In this document: one piece after another, positions 8,131-15,318 of the stretch
Position numbering within the stretch: the stretch's first letter is position 1
Layout: every line of letters starts with the position of its first letter
Source: CAYQMF01 sp964418595
GTDB taxonomy: Bacteria; Planctomycetota; UBA1135; UBA2386
DNA: 21,914 nt
Reading direction: 5' to 3'
Assembly: GCA_964418595.1 (NCBI GenBank)
Contig: CAYQMF010000118.1
Span: 1-21,914 of the forward strand
Made by a program: the position numbers and the translations under genes
Notes under the pieces: generated by a model
The model's input: only the letters and a program-made list of their open reading frames with translations
Told to the model about the DNA's origin: nothing
The model's database searches: none

Positions 8131-9611
8131 AGGCGCTCGTCGCGATCTGTCTGATCGCTTCACTGCCGGCGCAGGAACTCGGCGACGCATGGGGCACCGG
8201 ACGCGCCGAGGCTGGCTACTACCGCATCGTCGACCTGCCGCTGCCGGCGGAGCTGCAGCTCGAGGCCGGCAGCTTCTGCATGCTGCCCGAAGGACGGCTT
8301 GCGGTCGGCACACGGCGCGGCGAGATCCTGCTCGTCGACGGGGCCTTTGCGCCGGTGCCGGCGCCGAAGATCACGACGTTCGCGCGCGGACTCGACGAGG
8401 TCCTCGGCCTCGGCTTCCGCGACGGTGCGTTCTACGCGATGCAGCAGACGGAGCTGACGCGCATCACCGATCGCGACGGCAACGGTCGCGCCGACCGCTT
8501 CGAGACGTTGAGCGACGTGTGGGGCTTTCAGCACTACCACGAATTCGCCTGGGGTTCGCCGGTGACGCCCGAGGGCAGCGTGTTCGTCGTGCTCGGTTTG
8601 TCGGCCTCGTACCACTACAAGGCGCCGTTCCGTGGCTGGGCCTTCGAGATCACCGCGGACGGTCGCTCGATCCCGATCGCGAGCGGAATCCGCAGCGCGG
8701 GGGGCGTGGGCCCCAACGAGCACGGCGCGATGTTCTACACCGAGAGCCAGGGCCCCTGGAACGGCTCGTGCTCGCTCAAGCACCTGCGGCCCGGTGGCTT
8801 CATGGGGCACCCGATCAGCTTCCCGGCCTACGACCTGCCGTTGGCGAAGGACATGGGCGGCCGGCCCGTGGAGCCGAACACGCCCTCGCGCCTCGTGACC
8901 GAGTGTGCGCGCGTCGAACAGCTCGTGCCGTACGCGGTGGTGTTCCCGTACCGCAAGATGGGTCAGTCGATCAGCGGCTTCCGAGTCGACCGCACGGAGG
9001 GTCGCTTCGGTCCGTTCGCGGGTCAGCTCTTCGTCGGCGACTACAGCCTGAGCTGCGTCATGCGCGCGACGACGGAACTGGTCGAAGGCGTCTGGCAGGG
9101 CGCGTGCTATCCGTTCCGCGAGGGCTTCGGCACCGGGATCCTCGCCGTCGAGTTCGCGCCGGCGGGGTACCTCGTCACCGGCGGTACCAACCGCGGCTGG
9201 CCCGTGCGCGGCAACCGGCAGTTCGTGCTCGAGCGGGTCGAGTGGACCGGCAAGACGCCGTTCGAGATCGAGCGGGTGAGCATCCGGCCCGATGGCTTCG
9301 ACGTGCGCTTCACGGCGGCGGTCGAAGGCGCGAGCGCGGCGGAGGTCGGCAGCTACCGGATCGAGACCTTCACGCACATCTACCACGAGCACTACGGCAG
9401 CCCGGAGGTCGACCAGACGACCCCGCGCGTGGTGAGCGCAACCGTGGCGGGCGACGGCCGCAGCGTGCGGCTGGTGCTCGATTCCGTGGTCGTGGGGCAC
9501 GTGCACGCGTTCGACCTCCACGGCGTGCGCGCGCGGTCGGGCGAAGGCCTGCTGCACACGAAGGCGTACTACACCGTGAACCGGATCCCCAGGCCGGAGG
9601 GCGGACGGTGA
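8127..9611 (+). CDS. Secreted beta-propeller dehydrogenase-like protein (DUF7133 / glucose-sorbosone dehydrogenase-like)
   Basis: A 494-residue protein with a short signal peptide (MKALVAICLIASLPA, then Gln). Its body looks like the soluble glucose/sorbosone dehydrogenase propellers found in planctomycetes, labelled DUF7133 in current family lists. Telling segments are GLDEVLGLGFRDGAFYAMQ, a calcium-loop-like DRDGNGRADRF, GIRSAGGVGPNEHGAMFYTE, and a late segment giving GTGILAVEFAPAGYLVTGG and GGTNRGWP. Residues from about 385 on form an added beta domain. The GTG at 8127 overlaps the stop of the cytochrome gene (GTGA). An earlier in-frame GTG at 8109 would put six extra residues before the signal peptide, so I reject it. 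Role inferred: oxidises an unknown organic substrate outside the cytoplasm and passes electrons to the c hemes; cofactor (PQQ or none) cannot be told. Confidence 0.75.
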   Translation: MKALVAICLIASLPAQELGDAWGTGRAEAGYYRIVDLPLPAELQLEAGSFCMLPEGRLAVGTRRGEILLVDGAFAPVPAPKITTFARGLDEVLGLGFRDGAFYAMQQTELTRITDRDGNGRADRFETLSDVWGFQHYHEFAWGSPVTPEGSVFVVLGLSASYHYKAPFRGWAFEITADGRSIPIASGIRSAGGVGPNEHGAMFYTESQGPWNGSCSLKHLRPGGFMGHPISFPAYDLPLAKDMGGRPVEPNTPSRLVTECARVEQLVPYAVVFPYRKMGQSISGFRVDRTEGRFGPFAGQLFVGDYSLSCVMRATTELVEGVWQGACYPFREGFGTGILAVEFAPAGYLVTGGTNRGWPVRGNRQFVLERVEWTGKTPFEIERVSIRPDGFDVRFTAAVEGASAAEVGSYRIETFTHIYHEHYGSPEVDQTTPRVVSATVAGDGRSVRLVLDSVVVGHVHAFDLHGVRARSGEGLLHTKAYYTVNRIPRPEGGR

Positions 9612-9628
9612 GGCGGGGCCCGCCCGCC
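9612..9628. terminator. Short GC hairpin between convergent genes
   Basis: Only 16 bp separate the propeller stop (9611) from the stop of the minus-strand kinase (9628-9630). GGCGGG (9612-9617) can pair with CCCGCC (9623-9628) over a 5-nt loop, which could serve both strands. There is no T run, so termination by this hairpin alone is doubtful. Confidence 0.3.
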
Positions 9629-12600
9629 TACTTCGGCGGCTCCGCGAGCCGCGCGTAGTCGGCTGCCTTGTCGGTGTTCCCCTGCCTCGCGTAGTGATCG
9701 GCGAGCATCTTCGCGACCTTGCGGGCGCCGAACGCGTGTGCCGTCGGCGGCGTGGTGAGCAGCCGGTGGACCTCGAGCAGGCGCGCTTCCTCCGGCCCGG
9801 TTGCACTGGCGGCGGCGAGGCTCGCGGCTTCCTTCTCGAGCAGGCCGAACACGCTGCGCGCCGACTGGGGCAGGTCGGCCGTGAGCGCCGCGATGCCTTC
9901 GCCGAAGCTGGCGCGTGCCTCCGTGATGCGTCCGGCGCGCGCGTGCAGCTCACCCAGGAAGCCGCACAGCATGCCCACGTACGGCGTCTCGGCGCGGGAC
10001 CGTCTTCGCGCCAGGGCCTCTTCGATCAGCGGCGCGGCGGCGTCGAGTTCGCCTTGCTGCAGGAGCACGTAGCCGTACGTCGCGATCGTCGAGAGCAGCG
10101 CGTGCTCGTCGATACCGGGCAGGTGGCGGCCGAGCGCGAGGGTTTCGGCGTAGCACCGAGCGGCCTCCGCCAGATTGCCGCGCGCGCGCTCCAGGTTGGC
10201 GACGTTGTTGATGGCGGTGAAGACGTTGGGGTGCTCCTCCCCGAAGACGGCGCGGAAGCGGGTGAGCACTTCGCGGTACAGCTCGCTGGCTTCGTCGTAG
10301 CGCTTCAGTTCGAGGAGCACGCCCGCGAGGTTGTTGATCGCGACGAGGGTGTCCTGGTGATCGTCGCCGAGGATCCGGCGGGAGAGTGCGGTGGCCTCCG
10401 TCTGCAGGGGCAAGGCTTCGGCGTTGCGCTGGGTCTCCTGCAACAGCAGCGCCAGCCCGTTGAGCGCCACGAGCGTGTCCGGGTGTTCCTTGCCGAGTTC
10501 GCGTTGCCGCCAGGCGAGGACCTCGCGGAGGAGCGCCTCGGCGCGCGTCGGATCGCGGCGCCGGACCGCCGCCGCGAGGTTGTAGCGGGCGATCATCACC
10601 GCCGGGTGTTCTGACCCGAGCTGCGCCACGGCGTTGGCGACCACCTCCTCGTAGAGCGCCGTCGCCTCTTCGTGCTGGCCCATGTCGGTGAGGGTCGAGC
10701 CGAGGTTGTTGCGACGCAGGATCGTGTCGGGGTGCTGCGCCCCGAGCGTGGCGATCGAGTCCGCGACCAGTTCGCGCTGCAGGTCGAGGCAGCGCACGCG
10801 GTCGCCGAGCGCGCCGATGACGCGCGCGCGGTGATTGCGGGCCAGCAGGGTCGCGGGGCTGGTCGCCCCGAGCACGCGCGTCAGCGCCGGCACCGCCTCG
10901 TCGAGCAGAGTGCGAGCCTCCTGCGACTTGCCGGCGTCGTGCAGCATCGAGGCCAGGTTCGCCAACGCGCCGAGCCGGTCGGGGTGATCTTCGCCGGCGG
11001 TGCGCGCGTAGTGGGCCACGACCTCGCGTGCCAGGGTCAGCGCGTCCGCCGTGTCGCCCACTTCGTCCATCTCCGTGGCGAGGCTCTCCTTGCTGCGCCA
11101 CACCTCCGGATCGTCGCGACCGAGCCCGGCCTCGAGGCCGGCGACGACCTGCTGCATCTCCGCGAGCGCGTCGCGGTGCTTGCCGCGGGCCGACAGGATC
11201 CGGACGAGATCGTGTCGGACCGAGAGCCCCTCGCGGGTGGCGCTGGTGCCGCGCGCGGTGTGCGTCGCCAGCACGCGACGCACACCGCTCTCGGCGTCGG
11301 CGTAGTGACCACAGGCCTCCAGCGCGGAGGCGTGGGCGGCCAGGGCGTCCAGGGTGAGCGCGTGCTCGGGACCGAGCGCGGTCCGTGCCTGCGTCGCCGC
11401 GAGGCGCAGCGCGCGCTCCGCCTCCAGGACGAGGCCGACCGTGCCCATCGCGCTCGCCACAGCGCAGCGCATCTCGACCGCGAGCCCGGGCTCGTCCGCG
11501 AAGGTCGCGCCGAGTTCGGCATCGATGCGGCGCAGCACGTCGGCGAGCTTGACCTCGCCGCCGACGCGGCGCGGGTCGAGGTCGAGCATCGCGCGCCGCA
11601 GGAAGTCGCTGCCGCGCGCAGTGAGTCGCGCCGCGCGCCGCGCTTCGGCGGCCCCGAGGATCGTGGAGACGACGCCGGTGCCGCCCGCCACGAGGACGAG
11701 CGCCGTCGCCGCGAGCCAGCCGCGGCGGCGCCGAGCGAACTTGCTCAGGTGGTACCACGCACTCGGTGCGCGCGCTTCGACCGGGAGATGGCGCAAGCAG
11801 CGACGCAGGTCGGCCGCGAGGTCGCCCGCGGATGCGTAGCGCGCGGCCCGATCCTTGGCGAGGGCCTTGCTGACGACGACGGTGAGATCGCCGCGGCACG
11901 CGGGCGCGTGGCGCCCGAGTGGGGCGGGCTCCGTCTCGCGCACGACCTGCAGCGCAGCCATCAGGTCGCGGTCGGGCAGTTCGTACGGCAGGGTCCCGGC
12001 GAGCAGTTCGTAGGCGACGACGCCCAGGGCGTACACGTCCGTGCGCAGGTCGAGGTGCGCGGGGTCGCCCGCGGTCTGCTCCGGGCTCATGTAGGCGAGG
12101 GTGCCCGCCAGACCCTGTGCCCCGGTGAGCGTCGCGGCGCGCACCGCTGGGTCGGTGCCGCGCGCGATGCCGAAGTCGACGACCTTCGGGATGCCTTCGG
12201 CGTCGACGAGGATGTTCGCCGGCTTGAGGTCGCAGTGGATGACCCCGCGCAGGTGTGCGTGGTGGATCGCGTCGGCGATGGTGGCGATCAACTCCACCCG
12301 CTGCGGGAGGTCGAGACCGGCTTCGGCGGCGTGCTCCGTCAGCGAGCGGCCGACCACCAGTTCCATCGTGAAGTACGGCTGCGGGCCGTGCGCGGTCACG
12401 ATCGCGTCGGCCGTGTAGACCTGCGCGATGTTGGGATGCCGGAGCTGGCCGAGCAGGAACGCCTCGTGCTCGAAGCGGCGCAGCCCGCGCGCGGAGACGA
12501 CCCCGGCGCGCAGGACCTTCAACGCGACCTCGCGCCGGGGACTCTGCTGCTGCGCACGGTAGACGACGCCGGAGGCGCCCTCGCCGAGGATGCCGAGGAT

Positions 12601-12840
12601 CCGGTGTTCGCCGATCTGTGCGGGAAGGGGCGGCGCCGGGTCGGCGAAGGTCGCGCCGTCGACTCCGGCGCGGGTGTCGCCGTCCTGCGTCGCCGACCAC
12701 GCCAGGAGCGACTCGACCTCCGCGCGCAGGTCGGGTCGCGCGCCGAACCGATCCTCGAGGAGCGTCGTTCGCGCCGCCCGGGGCATGCCACGCGCCGCGT
12801 GGAAGACCTCGCGCACGATCGCGTAGTCGACGGCGTTCAC
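9628..12840 (-). CDS. Membrane Ser/Thr protein kinase with TPR tail
   Basis: A 1070-residue kinase read from GTG 12838-12840 to TAG 9628-9630. Residues 1-55 form the helical lead common in planctomycete kinases (VREVFHAARG, LRAEVESLLAW). The kinase domain is at about 80-350: glycine loop GEGASGVVY (86-94), Lys108, likely Glu126, catalytic HCDLKPAN (Asp204), DFG 222-224 and SPE 252-254. The usual HRD Arg is Cys203, so activation-loop control may differ. A membrane helix lies at about 375-396. From about 430 to the end there are TPR repeats of the kinesin-light-chain-like type, each with a LGxxHPDT-like link such as LGKEHPDTLVALNGLA; these should bind a protein partner on the other side of the membrane. 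The start overlaps the sigma stop (GTGA). A longer open frame upstream lies antisense to the carboxypeptidase gene and is rejected. Confidence 0.9.
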   Translation of the reverse strand: MNAVDYAIVREVFHAARGMPRAARTTLLEDRFGARPDLRAEVESLLAWSATQDGDTRAGVDGATFADPAPPLPAQIGEHRILGILGEGASGVVYRAQQQSPRREVALKVLRAGVVSARGLRRFEHEAFLLGQLRHPNIAQVYTADAIVTAHGPQPYFTMELVVGRSLTEHAAEAGLDLPQRVELIATIADAIHHAHLRGVIHCDLKPANILVDAEGIPKVVDFGIARGTDPAVRAATLTGAQGLAGTLAYMSPEQTAGDPAHLDLRTDVYALGVVAYELLAGTLPYELPDRDLMAALQVVRETEPAPLGRHAPACRGDLTVVVSKALAKDRAARYASAGDLAADLRRCLRHLPVEARAPSAWYHLSKFARRRRGWLAATALVLVAGGTGVVSTILGAAEARRAARLTARGSDFLRRAMLDLDPRRVGGEVKLADVLRRIDAELGATFADEPGLAVEMRCAVASAMGTVGLVLEAERALRLAATQARTALGPEHALTLDALAAHASALEACGHYADAESGVRRVLATHTARGTSATREGLSVRHDLVRILSARGKHRDALAEMQQVVAGLEAGLGRDDPEVWRSKESLATEMDEVGDTADALTLAREVVAHYARTAGEDHPDRLGALANLASMLHDAGKSQEARTLLDEAVPALTRVLGATSPATLLARNHRARVIGALGDRVRCLDLQRELVADSIATLGAQHPDTILRRNNLGSTLTDMGQHEEATALYEEVVANAVAQLGSEHPAVMIARYNLAAAVRRRDPTRAEALLREVLAWRQRELGKEHPDTLVALNGLALLLQETQRNAEALPLQTEATALSRRILGDDHQDTLVAINNLAGVLLELKRYDEASELYREVLTRFRAVFGEEHPNVFTAINNVANLERARGNLAEAARCYAETLALGRHLPGIDEHALLSTIATYGYVLLQQGELDAAAPLIEEALARRRSRAETPYVGMLCGFLGELHARAGRITEARASFGEGIAALTADLPQSARSVFGLLEKEAASLAAASATGPEEARLLEVHRLLTTPPTAHAFGARKVAKMLADHYARQGNTDKAADYARLAEPPK

Positions 12841-13388
12841 GACGTGCTCTCGGCGAGCTCGCGGCGCAGCCACGCGCGCGCCATCGCCCAGTCGTCCTGG
12901 ACCGTGCTGCGCGACAGGGTCAGCACTTCGGCCACCTCGTCGCACTGCAGCCCGGCGAAGAAACGCAGCTCGACGATCTTCGCCTGGCGCGGATCGAGTT
13001 CGGCGAGCCGATCCAGGGCGTCGTCGACGGCGATCACGTCGAGGGGGTTGCGGGCCTCGGCCCCGAGCGACTCGTCGAGGGTGATCCGAGCGGCGCCGTG
13101 CCCGCGCTTCGCGGCGCCGCGACGGCGGGCGTGATCGACGAGGATGCGTCGCATGGCGTTGCCCGCCATCGCCAGGAGCTGCGCGCTGGGCACGGCACCG
13201 AGGTCGGGGCGCGAACGGAGCAGGCGAAGGCACGCCTCGTGGACGAGGGCGGTGGGCTGGAGCGTGTGCCCCTTGCGCTCGCGGCCGAGTTGGCGGCGGG
13301 CGAGGTCGCGCAGGTCGCGGTAGATCTCGGCGCCGAGAGCTGAAGGGTCCTCGTCGTTCGCTGCCGGGTCGTCGGGCGCGGGGGCCAT
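12837..13388 (-). CDS. ECF sigma factor, TIGR02999 / PF07638 type
   Basis: A 183-residue sigma factor with the hallmark order of the TIGR02999 subfamily: IYRDLRDLARRQLGRER, HTLQPTALVHEACLRL, MAGNAMRRILVDHARRR, AAKRG, RITLDE, then region 4 with LAELDPRQAKIVELRFFAGL and an HTH followed by DDWAMARAWLRREL. Region 2 is about residues 20-92 and region 4 about 122-180. It starts at ATG 13386-13388, 12 nt after a TAGAAT box, and its TGA overlaps the GTG of the TPR kinase. It is divergent from a carboxypeptidase gene with a long dyad between them, so autoregulation or control of that gene is possible. It is a different subfamily from the sigma at 1093-1644. Confidence 0.93.
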   Translation of the reverse strand: MAPAPDDPAANDEDPSALGAEIYRDLRDLARRQLGRERKGHTLQPTALVHEACLRLLRSRPDLGAVPSAQLLAMAGNAMRRILVDHARRRGAAKRGHGAARITLDESLGAEARNPLDVIAVDDALDRLAELDPRQAKIVELRFFAGLQCDEVAEVLTLSRSTVQDDWAMARAWLRRELAESTS

Positions 13389-13400
13389 GGCGCGAGCGGG

Positions 13401-13406
13401 ATTCTA
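13401..13406 (-). promoter_or_regulatory. Candidate -10 box (TAGAAT) of the sigma/TPR-kinase operon
   Basis: Read on the minus strand, TAGAAT fits TANNNT and is followed by 12 nt and the ATG of the sigma gene. The DNA directly upstream on that strand (13407-13440) is a long interrupted dyad that would cover the spacer and -35 zone. Confidence 0.5.
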
Positions 13407-13440
13407 GGCGAGCGATGGCCGAGTTTGCTCGGCGCTCGCC
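13407..13440. promoter_or_regulatory. Long interrupted dyad in a divergent promoter region (candidate operator)
   Basis: Outer arms GGCGAGCG (13407-13414) and CGCTCGCC (13433-13440) and inner arms CCGAG (13419-13423) and CTCGG (13428-13432) are perfect inverted repeats. The inner loop is TTTG and an extra ATGG (13415-13418) lies on one side only. It abuts the sigma -10 box and ends 30 bp before the carboxypeptidase ATG. It could be a protein-binding operator acting on both genes, or a stem in a leader RNA. The 30 bp that follow hold no clear TANNNT; CAGGAT at 13459-13464 is the nearest. Confidence 0.5.
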
Positions 13441-13470
13441 AAACCCCGCGCAGGGCGGCAGGATCTGGCG

Positions 13471-15009
13471 ATGCAAACGACGCTGGCCCTCGCACTCTTC
13501 CTCGCCGGCAGCATCGTCGCCCAGGAGCGCGTGCCTGATGCCCTGCGCGAGGTCCTCGATGCACCCGCGTGGCGCGGCGCCGACTTCGGCCTGCTGGCGG
13601 TCGACCTGGGCAGCGGCGAGGTGGTCGTGGAGCGAGCGAGCGAGCGTCGCTTCGCGCCGGCGTCGGTGACCAAGCTCTTCTCCGGCGCAGCGGCGCTCGT
13701 GACGCTGGGCGCCGGCCACGTGTTCGAGACCAAGGTCCATGCCGTCGGCGGTGTCGACGAGGACGGCAACGTCGGTGGCCTGCTCGTGTTGCGCGCCGCC
13801 GGCGATCCCAACCTCAGTGGCCGGCGGCAGAGCGACGGCACGCTGGCGTTCACGAACGGCGACCACACCTACGCGGGTTTCAGCGACGCGAGCGTGCGGC
13901 ACGGCGTCGATCCCCTCGAAGGCCTCGATGACCTCGCGACCCTGGTGAAGGCCAGCGGCGTGAATCACGTGCGCGACGTGGCGGTCGACGACCGTCTGTT
14001 CGAGCGGGCGGCGGGTACCGGCAGCGGGCCGGGCACGCTGACACCGATCGTCGTGAACGACAACGTCCTCGACATCCTCGTGCATCCCGCGACCAAGGCC
14101 GGCGAGCCGGCGCGCTGCGAAGTGCGACCGGCGCCGGCGTGGATCCGCGTCGATGCGCGCGTCGAGACCGTGGCGGAGGACGTGGGCACGCAGGTGTGGG
14201 TCGAGCGCGAGGGTGCGTGGTGGTACTCGGTTCGGGGCCGCATCGCCGTCGGCCGTGCGCCACTGCTGCGCGTGACGGAGGTCGACGACGCCGAGGCGTT
14301 CGCGCGCGGGCTGTTCCTCGATCGCCTTGCGGCGCGCGGTGTGAGCTGCCCTGCGACCCCGGGCGCTGGCAACCCGTCCGGCGAGCTGCCCGCCGCCGAC
14401 GTCGTGGCGCGCGCGCCGGTCGTGGGCGTGCACACGTCCCCGCCGCTCACGGAGACCCTCAAGGTCATCCTGAAGGTGAGCCACAACCTGCACGCCGGCA
14501 TGCTGCCCCTGCTGCTGGCCGGCAAGCACGGCGAGCGCACCCTCGATGCCGGCCTGCGCCGCGAAGGCGAGGCGCTCGCGGCGCTCGGGGTGCCACTCGA
14601 CACGATCACGTTCGGCAGCGCGGCCGGCGGTGGGTGGGCGGATCAGGTGACGCCGGCGGCGACGGTCGCGCTGCTGACCGCGATGGCGAAGCGCAAGGAC
14701 TTCGGGGCCTACCGCGACGCGCTGCCGAGCCTCGGTGTCGACGGCACGCTGCACGACATGGTCGCGCCTGGCAGCCGGGCACGCGGGCAGGTGCACGCCA
14801 AGACCGGAACGCTCATCTGGAGCAGTCCGGTCAACGGCAAGCACCTCCTGCGCAGCAAGGCGCTCGCGGGCTACATCGACACGGAGCACGGCCGGCTGCT
14901 CGCGTTCGCGTTCTTCCTCAACGACGCGATCGTCGCGCAGCCTGCCGACGCCGCGGTGGCGGGGAGGGCGCTCGCGCGCATGTGCGAGATCCTCCACGCG
15001 GGGTACTGA
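13471..15009 (+). CDS. dacB: Secreted D-alanyl-D-alanine carboxypeptidase/endopeptidase, PBP4 (S13) family
   Basis: A 512-residue exported penicillin-binding protein that should trim or cleave peptidoglycan peptide side chains. A signal peptide ends at LAGSIVA before Gln. The three active-site motifs are present in S13 order: SVTK (Ser65, Lys68), SHN (Ser337-Asn339, in a segment VSHNLHAGML like the family's SDNLYAE) and KTG (Lys444-Gly446). Further family marks are the large insertion between motifs 1 and 2, a GDPNLSG segment (family GDPTL) and GTLHD. The length is close to the roughly 480 residues usual for DacB. It stands alone on the plus strand, divergent from the sigma gene. The gene symbol follows family membership; physiological role is inferred. 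Confidence 0.88.
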   Translation: MQTTLALALFLAGSIVAQERVPDALREVLDAPAWRGADFGLLAVDLGSGEVVVERASERRFAPASVTKLFSGAAALVTLGAGHVFETKVHAVGGVDEDGNVGGLLVLRAAGDPNLSGRRQSDGTLAFTNGDHTYAGFSDASVRHGVDPLEGLDDLATLVKASGVNHVRDVAVDDRLFERAAGTGSGPGTLTPIVVNDNVLDILVHPATKAGEPARCEVRPAPAWIRVDARVETVAEDVGTQVWVEREGAWWYSVRGRIAVGRAPLLRVTEVDDAEAFARGLFLDRLAARGVSCPATPGAGNPSGELPAADVVARAPVVGVHTSPPLTETLKVILKVSHNLHAGMLPLLLAGKHGERTLDAGLRREGEALAALGVPLDTITFGSAAGGGWADQVTPAATVALLTAMAKRKDFGAYRDALPSLGVDGTLHDMVAPGSRARGQVHAKTGTLIWSSPVNGKHLLRSKALAGYIDTEHGRLLAFAFFLNDAIVAQPADAAVAGRALARMCEILHAGY

Positions 15010-15318
15010 TCGCCTCATCGCGGCCGGCGGCCGCAACCCGAAGGGTTGATCCTCCATTCCTGCAGCCTCGCGTTCCGCGAGGCTACGGATCCGGAGGTTC
15101 GACCCGTGTCCGACACCTCGGTGCAGCGGCAAGCCGCTGCACCGGGCGTCGTACTCTCCGGGTTGATGCGTCGCTGCGCGACGCCAGAAGGGGCCGCCGG
15201 CGATGGCTATCGTCTGGGGCTTCCAGGGCCGCTAGGGCGTGGCGAATTCAAACGGCGTGGCGAGATTGCGGGCCTTGCCAAGTTCGTGCGCGACGCAACA
15301 ATCCGCGGCCCTTGCAGC
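15010..15318. repeat. Hairpin-rich intergenic region between convergent genes
   Basis: This 309-bp stretch has no credible gene. It carries a series of perfect inverted repeats: GCGGCC/GGCCGC (15020-15034), AACCC-GAA-GGGTT (15035-15047), AGCCTCGCG-TTC-CGCGAGGCT (15064-15084), GTGTC-C-GACAC (15106-15116), a 12-bp stem CGGTGCAGCGGC with loop AA (15119-15144) and GCGTCGC-TGC-GCGACGC (15168-15184). A larger stem pairs 15043-15055 with 15093-15105 with one mismatch and one G-T pair; it excludes the AACCC hairpin. GGCGTGGCGA occurs twice near 15238-15265. No long T run follows any stem. It may terminate both neighbours, be a repetitive palindromic element, or encode a structured RNA. Confidence 0.6.

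Noticed and set aside
6400..9950. Several 200-600-residue frames on either strand across the cytochrome and propeller genes
   Set aside because: They are shadows of those genes; none has a signal peptide, heme motif or recognisable fold.
15085..15120. A tRNA T-arm-like GGTTCGACCC, suggesting a tRNA or tmRNA end
   Set aside because: The flanking five bases do not pair as a T stem, and no acceptor, D or anticodon arm is found at the right distances.
12841..15132. Upstream extension of the TPR kinase frame to 15132
   Set aside because: This part is antisense to the PBP4 gene, and out of frame over the sigma gene. The kinase's normal N-terminal helix begins at the GTG that overlaps the sigma stop.
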